From Chloroflexota bacterium (GTDB lineage Bacteria > Chloroflexota > Dehalococcoidia > SM23-28-2 > RBG-16-64-32), in assembly GCA_022561095.1 (NCBI GenBank), contig JADFRV010000018.1, positions 1-21,164 of the forward strand: a stretch of DNA of 21,164 nucleotides, read 5' to 3'. Below the pieces are notes generated by a model that saw nothing but the letters and a program-made list of their open reading frames with translations, had not been told where the DNA came from and did not search any database. Shown piece by piece: positions 17,107 through 21,164 of the stretch (positions within the stretch are counted from its first letter, which is position 1; each line of letters begins with the position of its first letter). The translations under genes and the position numbers were made by a program.

Positions 17107-18327
17107 CTAGAAGAAGTCAGAGGGGTATGGCGGGTAGTCGGTGGCCAGGATACGGTCGGCCAGGGCGGCCGCCTGGCGGTCGCTGGACTCGGCCAGGCCG
17201 GAGCGGGCGGCCTCGGTGGGGCGGAGGAAGCCGTTGTACATCGCGGCGAAGGCGGCGGCATCCGTGGAGAGGTCAGCCGTGCCGTCGGCCTTGGTAGCGG
17301 CGAGCTGCCCTCCGGATGACTCTATGCGCCAGACGCCCTGGTTCCAGGGCGCGGACGGGTCTGAAATGTGGATAGTGAAGGCGCCCTCGGGGGCCGCGGC
17401 GGCGGCCGGCCGGGCGGCGAACGCCTTCTCTAGGTCGACAAGGCGAAGCATGAAGCCGTCCAAGATCTCCCGTTTAATTCGATCCGGCTCCTCGACTATG
17501 AGGGATAGCGGCTCATCGACGGTTCCGAATAAGGTTATGTTTGCGGCCAAGTCGTGAGCTAGGAGATAGCGGAGGAGGCCGGAGTAGGAGTTGGTATCCA
17601 GCGCGATCAGCTCCTCCACGTACATCTTGTCGATGGAGGGAGCGCCTGGAGGCTGCTCGCTGGTGCTGTGGTATACGAGGTAGCCGCTGGGTTCGTCTTG
17701 GCCGTTCGCCCAGACGGCCACGTCGCCCAGCTTCCGCTTGCTGTCGTAGATGCGCCGGAATATCGCCTCCTTCCACCAGCATTCGTCGCGGTCCAGGTAG
17801 CCGTTGCGGGGCGCGGCGAACCGCTTGTACACGTCGGCGATCGTCGGCCACTCCTCATCCGTAATGCGGTAGCTGTGGCCCGCTGGCGGGGCGGAGTTCG
17901 TCAGGGAGATATCCTTTGGCTTGAACCTATAGGAAACGGCGTTTGACGCGGTCATCCAGCCATAACGCCGGTAGAGGGATGGGTGAGGGGTAAAAAGTGA
18001 TGATAGCGGCTGGCCCTGCTCTCGCATGAGGGCGAGGGCGTGGCGCAGGAGCCGGCCGACGTACCCCTTGCGGCGGTGCTCCGGCAGGCAGGCCACGCCG
18101 GAAACGCCACCCAGGGGTATTGAGGCGCCGTGGATGAACGTCTGCAGGGGGAATATCCGCAGGCAAGCCGCCATCTGGCCGTCGTCGTATAGAGCCAGGG
18201 CAGTCCCCAAGGACTCCACATGCTTTATCCGCCCCTGTTCGGAACGGTCGCCGGTGAAAGAGTAGGCGAGCAAGAAGTGGGCAGCCTCGATGTCGCCTTC
18301 GCTGATGGGGCGGATCTCGGTGGCCAT
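17107..18327 (-). CDS. Eis-like GNAT acetyltransferase
   Basis: The 406-residue protein has the three-part Eis layout: an N-terminal GNAT domain with acetyl-CoA motif CLPEHRRKGYVGRLLRHAL (about 80-98), a second degenerate GNAT domain (about 150-285), and a C-terminal sterol-carrier-like domain (about 300-400, FTIHISDPSAPWNQGVWRI). It ends in PSDFF; in mycobacterial Eis the carboxylate of the terminal Phe acts in catalysis, and that is preserved. Eis acetylates aminoglycosides and protein lysines; GNATs of this type occur widely, so resistance is not implied. The TATAAT 10 bases before the ATG suggests a leaderless message. It is divergent from the EtfD-like gene. Confidence 0.9.
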   Translation of the reverse strand: MATEIRPISEGDIEAAHFLLAYSFTGDRSEQGRIKHVESLGTALALYDDGQMAACLRIFPLQTFIHGASIPLGGVSGVACLPEHRRKGYVGRLLRHALALMREQGQPLSSLFTPHPSLYRRYGWMTASNAVSYRFKPKDISLTNSAPPAGHSYRITDEEWPTIADVYKRFAAPRNGYLDRDECWWKEAIFRRIYDSKRKLGDVAVWANGQDEPSGYLVYHSTSEQPPGAPSIDKMYVEELIALDTNSYSGLLRYLLAHDLAANITLFGTVDEPLSLIVEEPDRIKREILDGFMLRLVDLEKAFAARPAAAAAPEGAFTIHISDPSAPWNQGVWRIESSGGQLAATKADGTADLSTDAAAFAAMYNGFLRPTEAARSGLAESSDRQAAALADRILATDYPPYPSDFF

Positions 18328-18337
18328 AGCGGGGTCG

Positions 18338-18367
18338 ATTATAGCGCGACGCGGTGTCGGCGGTCAC
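18338..18367 (-). promoter_or_regulatory. Promoter of the Eis-like gene, leaderless type
   Basis: On the minus strand a perfect TATAAT (18343-18338) is 10 bases from the ATG at 18327. GTGACC (18367-18362) lies 18 bases upstream as the -35. No Shine-Dalgarno sequence is found in the 10 bases between. Confidence 0.6.
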
Positions 18368-18432
18368 GGGCGGCCGGCTCCGGCTGGCCCTTCACGTGGT
18401 GTGAGATTCATCCCGATACGTCGCCCCTTCGT

Positions 18433-18461
18433 TTGACCGTCGATAGGCCCATCGCTATCAT
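18433..18461 (+). promoter_or_regulatory. Promoter of the EtfD-like gene
   Basis: TTGACC (18433-18438) and TATCAT (18456-18461) are spaced by 17 bases. Initiation at about 18468 gives a leader of about 40 bases with GAGAGGG before ATG 18508. Confidence 0.65.
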
Positions 18462-18507
18462 ATGGTGCGGGATTAGGAAGCCGAACCTATCTAAATCGAG
18501 AGGGCAT

Positions 18508-20577
18508 ATGGCGCCATCCACGGAGTTCCCCGGCAACGTCTTCTACGCGATCATCTTCTTCGGCTTCATCCTCTTCTTCATCTATTCGGCGGGCATCCGC
18601 TACCGCTGGTTTCTGCGCGGCCAATGGGTCAACCGCTTCGGCGATCCGCTCCGCCGCGCGATAGGCCTCATCCCCTCGGTGCTGGGCAACGTGCGTGTGG
18701 CGCGGCCCAAGTACTGGTACTCAGGCGTGCTGCACAGCCTCATCTGGTGGGGGTTCATCGTCCTCCAGGTGCGGACGCTGAACTTCCTGCTCAACGGCAT
18801 CCACGAGGACGTCAGCCTGGAGAGCCTGCTGGGGGACGTGTACACGCTGGGCTTGCGTCCCGTCATGGATGTCTTCAACATCCTCGTGATCGTGGGTGTC
18901 CTGATGGCGGCCTGGCAGCGGTTCTTCGTTCGGCCCTCCCGGCTGTCGCTGAACTTCGACGCCTGGATCATCCTGGGGCTGATCGGCTGGCTGATGGTGA
19001 CGGACGTGTTCACCAACAGCGCCGTGATCGCGCTCGACCGCCCCAACCACGAGTGGGCGTCGTTCCTGGCGTTCGGCTTAGCGGAGCTGTGGGACGGGAT
19101 CGGCTTCAGCGGACAGGGGTTGGAGCTGTTCCACGTCGCCTGGTGGTACTCGCACCTGGTGGACTTCCTGGTGTTCCTGGCCTACCTGCCGTACTCCAAG
19201 CACTCTCACGTCCTCACCAGCGTGCCCAACGTGTACTTCCGCTCCCTGGAGCCCAGCGGCGTCCTCCAGCCGATCAAGGACTTCGAGACGGCGGAGAGCT
19301 TCGGGGTGGGCAAGGTGGAGCAGTTCAACTGGAAGCAGATGCTGGACTCCTACACCTGCACGGAGTGCGGCCGCTGCACCGCCGCCTGCCCCGCCAACCT
19401 CACCGGTAAGACGCTCTCCCCCAAGCAGATCATCGTGGACATCCGCCACCTGATGGAGGAGCAGGTCCCTGCCCTCTCGCCCACCACTCACCGGCCGGAG
19501 CAGCCGACGCCCCTCATCGACGAGGTGGGCTTCGATCCGATCTGGGACTGTGTGACCTGCGGCGCTTGCGTGGAGGAGTGCCCGGTGTTCATCGAGCACG
19601 TGCCAACGATCATGGACATGCGCCGCTACCTGGTGATGGAGGAGTCGAAGATGCCGGAGACGGCGCAGGCCGTCCTGACGCAGCTGGAGCAGCGGGGCCA
19701 CCCCTGGCGGGGGACGCAGCTCACCCGCACGAGCTGGATCGAGGAGATGGCGGCGGATGGGGTGGAGATTCCGATGTTCGATGGCAGTCAGGAATACCTA
19801 TTCTGGGTGGGCTGCTCCGGTGCCCTGCAGGAGCGCAACGTGAAGGTGACCAAGGCCACGGCGCGTCTGCTTTTGGAGGCGGGCGTGAGCTTTGGGGTGC
19901 TGGGCAACGAGGAGGGGTGCTCAGGCGACCCGGCCCGCCGCCTGGGCAACGAGTACCTGTACCAGATGCAGGCCCAGGGCAACATCGACGTGTTCAAGGC
20001 GAAAGGGGTGCAGAAGGTCCTCACGATGTGCCCCCACTGCTTCAATACGATGCAGCACGAGTACCCCCAACTGGAAGGGCACTTCGAGGTGCTTCACCAC
20101 TCCGTGTTCCTGGAGCAGCTCATCGCCCAGGGGAAGCTGCCCCGACAGGTCGGGGCGAACGGTCTGTCAGAGAAGAGCGTGACGTATCATGACCCCTGCT
20201 ACATCGCCCGCCACAACGATATCATAGACGAGCCGCGTAAGGTCCTCGCTTCCACGGGAGCGAAGTCGGTTGAGATGCGGCGCTGCAAGAAGGGGACGTT
20301 CTGCTGCGGCGCCGGTGGCTCCCATATGTGGGTGGAGGAGAGCGGCGGCCAGCGCATCAACCACGCGCGCACGGAGGAGGCGGCGGAGACGGGAGCGGAC
20401 ATCGTCGCCGTGGCCTGCCCCTTCTGCATGCAGATGTTCGAGGAGGGCGTGGGCTCCGTGCCGCAGGCGGCGGAGAAGGGAATGCAGGTGTTTGACCTGG
20501 CAGAGCTGCTGGACATGTCCGTCGCCTACAGCCAGCCCGTAGCGGTGGCGCCTGCGCCCCGATTCTTGCTGAGCTGA
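18508..20577 (+). CDS. EtfD/FadF-like membrane Fe-S oxidoreductase (NarI + HdrD-like)
   Basis: The 689-residue protein has an N-terminal NarI-like membrane domain with about five or six helices (10-30, 68-90, 118-137, 152-170, 185-226) and histidines suited to b-heme (His76, His209, His216). Two [4Fe-4S] motifs follow: CTECGRCTAACP (Cys284-Cys294) and CVTCGACVEECP (Cys348-Cys358). The C-terminal half holds two CCG domains, beginning with VGCSGA (Cys436) and later CPHC, HDPC, CCGAGG and CPFC, as in HdrD. In B. subtilis FadF and M. tuberculosis EtfD this layout passes electrons from ETF to menaquinone in fatty-acid oxidation. ATG 18508 is used because a promoter ends at 18461; upstream open frame is not coding. 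Confidence 0.9.
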   Translation: MAPSTEFPGNVFYAIIFFGFILFFIYSAGIRYRWFLRGQWVNRFGDPLRRAIGLIPSVLGNVRVARPKYWYSGVLHSLIWWGFIVLQVRTLNFLLNGIHEDVSLESLLGDVYTLGLRPVMDVFNILVIVGVLMAAWQRFFVRPSRLSLNFDAWIILGLIGWLMVTDVFTNSAVIALDRPNHEWASFLAFGLAELWDGIGFSGQGLELFHVAWWYSHLVDFLVFLAYLPYSKHSHVLTSVPNVYFRSLEPSGVLQPIKDFETAESFGVGKVEQFNWKQMLDSYTCTECGRCTAACPANLTGKTLSPKQIIVDIRHLMEEQVPALSPTTHRPEQPTPLIDEVGFDPIWDCVTCGACVEECPVFIEHVPTIMDMRRYLVMEESKMPETAQAVLTQLEQRGHPWRGTQLTRTSWIEEMAADGVEIPMFDGSQEYLFWVGCSGALQERNVKVTKATARLLLEAGVSFGVLGNEEGCSGDPARRLGNEYLYQMQAQGNIDVFKAKGVQKVLTMCPHCFNTMQHEYPQLEGHFEVLHHSVFLEQLIAQGKLPRQVGANGLSEKSVTYHDPCYIARHNDIIDEPRKVLASTGAKSVEMRRCKKGTFCCGAGGSHMWVEESGGQRINHARTEEAAETGADIVAVACPFCMQMFEEGVGSVPQAAEKGMQVFDLAELLDMSVAYSQPVAVAPAPRFLLS

Positions 20578-20584
20578 AACACCC

Positions 20585-20604
20585 GTGTTACCTTCGAACA
20601 CGCG
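20585..20604 (+). other. Small hairpin between EtfD-like and biotin carboxylase genes
   Basis: CGTGTT and AACACG pair around a seven-base loop in the 36-base gap. No T-run follows, so this could be a weak pause or nothing functional. Confidence 0.25.
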
Positions 20605-20613
20605 AATCGACCA

Positions 20614-20964
20614 ATGATCAAGAAAGTCCTCGTCGCTAACCGGGGTGAGATTGCCCTGCGCATCATGCGCACCTGTCGGGAGATGGGCATCGGCACAGTC
20701 GCCGTGTACTCGGACGTAGACCGCTACGCCCTACACGTCCGGTACGCCGACGAGGCGTACCTACTGGGACCTGGGCCGCCGCTTGAGAGCTACCTGAACA
20801 TCCCCAAGGTCATGCAGGCCCTCAAGGAATCTAAGGCAGACGCTGTCCATCCGGGCTACGGGTTCCTTGGGGAGAACGCCGACTTTGCCGATGCCGTGAA
20901 GAAGGCCAGGAAGGAGAAAGAGTTCAGCAGCATTTGTGCGCGTGCCCTCCGGTCACCGCACTAA
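20614..20964 (+). pseudogene. Truncated biotin carboxylase (AccC-like) N-terminus
   Basis: Residues 1 to about 97 match the N-terminal domain of biotin carboxylase: MIKKVLVANRGEIALRIMRT, VYSDVDRYALHVRYADEAY and HPGYGFLGENADFADAV. The enzyme carboxylates the biotin of acetyl-/propionyl-CoA carboxylase using ATP and bicarbonate, and is normally about 450 or more residues. After about residue 97 (position 20904) the sequence becomes unrelated, with KKARKEKEFSSICARALRSPH and a stop at 20962-20964, where the family continues with an (A/C)xxxGxxFIGP stretch. The ATP-grasp domain is absent, so the product cannot be catalytic. Either the gene was broken by insertion or rearrangement, or the contig is chimeric here. 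Confidence 0.75.
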
Positions 20965-21164
20965 TAGCTCGTCCACAACTCCAGCAGAGCGGGCGGAAGC
21001 TCGGGAACCGGTCGCTCGGGCGTGAACGTCGAGGACAAATATGCGTAGAGGGTCTCGAAGTCATCGTCTCCGAGCGCCTCGACACGTCCACGGTGCTCCC
21101 CGCTGCTTCGCGCCCATTCGGTCTCGTTCATTTGGAGGACGACGATCGGTACCCAGATATGGCA
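20961..21164 (-). CDS. Partial hypothetical ORF at the window edge
   Basis: On the minus strand a frame is open from the window edge to TAG at 20961-20963, at least 67 residues. Readable parts are HIWVPIVVLQMNETEW, RVEALGDDDFETLYAYLSS and PELPPALLELW. An internal ATG at 21131 would give 56 residues but has no Shine-Dalgarno sequence, so the real start is probably outside the window. I do not recognise a family. The even use of D, E, L, T and the Pro-rich end look protein-like. It overlaps the tail of the truncated biotin carboxylase by four bases and lies wholly in the sequence beyond its break point. Confidence 0.4.
   Translation of the reverse strand, partial: CHIWVPIVVLQMNETEWARSSGEHRGRVEALGDDDFETLYAYLSSTFTPERPVPELPPALLELWTSY

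Noticed and set aside
18220..18507. Upstream extension of the EtfD-like gene
   Set aside because: The segment lies before a good promoter, overlaps the divergent Eis-like gene and lacks membrane-protein character.

Overview
The window is a GC-rich, gene-dense bacterial chromosome segment with short intergenic gaps, frequent 1-4 base start/stop overlaps and mixed ATG/GTG/TTG starts. HspR-type heat-shock control, an EtfD/FadF-like membrane Fe-S oxidoreductase, an Eis-like acetyltransferase and a GH15 glycosidase together suggest Chloroflexota (Dehalococcoidia-like) or a neighbouring actinobacteria-like lineage. This placement is inferred from gene content, since there is no rRNA or other phylogenetic marker. 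No tRNA, rRNA, CRISPR array, transposase or integrase was seen.

Layout. 1-1400 (minus): an SDR oxidoreductase followed by a DoxX-like membrane protein. 1465-2205 (plus): an RNase Z-like metallo-beta-lactamase-fold hydrolase. 2253-5381 (plus): a probable operon of a DsbA/FrnE-family thiol oxidoreductase, an acyl-CoA dehydrogenase, a UbiE-like methyltransferase and 3-methyladenine DNA glycosylase I. In the first gene the expected first active-site cysteine is an in-frame TGA followed by a SECIS-like hairpin, so it is most simply read as an unannotated selenoprotein with a Sec-Pro-Trp-Cys active site. 5513-7336 (plus): a GH15 glucoamylase/trehalase, closed by a strong hairpin shared with the convergent hsp20.

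7419-12673 is a proteostasis island: hsp20 (minus), then divergent dnaJ-like, hspR and methyltransferase genes, then clpC. An inverted repeat with the geometry of an HspR (HAIR) operator lies between hsp20 and dnaJ, which suggests HspR controls both sides. The DnaJ carries only half of the usual zinc-binding repeats. The AAA+ protein has a ClpC-type short middle domain and an LGF ClpP loop, not the ClpB architecture. REP-like, hairpin-rich elements sharing a 13-base core flank clpC in opposite orientations.

12777-18327 holds a small helical protein (minus), a DUF4177-like protein, an RpiB-type isomerase overlapping a single-pass protein with duplicated cupredoxin-like domains, a cytidylate kinase-like protein, a convergent hypothetical gene and an Eis-like GNAT (minus). 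18508-20577 (plus) is an EtfD/FadF-like oxidoreductase that probably accepts electrons from acyl-CoA dehydrogenases via ETF. It is followed by the first ~97 codons of a biotin carboxylase, whose homology stops abruptly before an unrelated minus-strand ORF running off the window edge: a real disruption or an assembly junction.

A recurring regulatory theme is a near-consensus -10 box only 8-10 bases from an ATG (SDR, DsbA-like, dnaJ, Eis-like) with no Shine-Dalgarno sequence. This implies leaderless transcripts, while other genes here have clear AAGGAGG-type sites.
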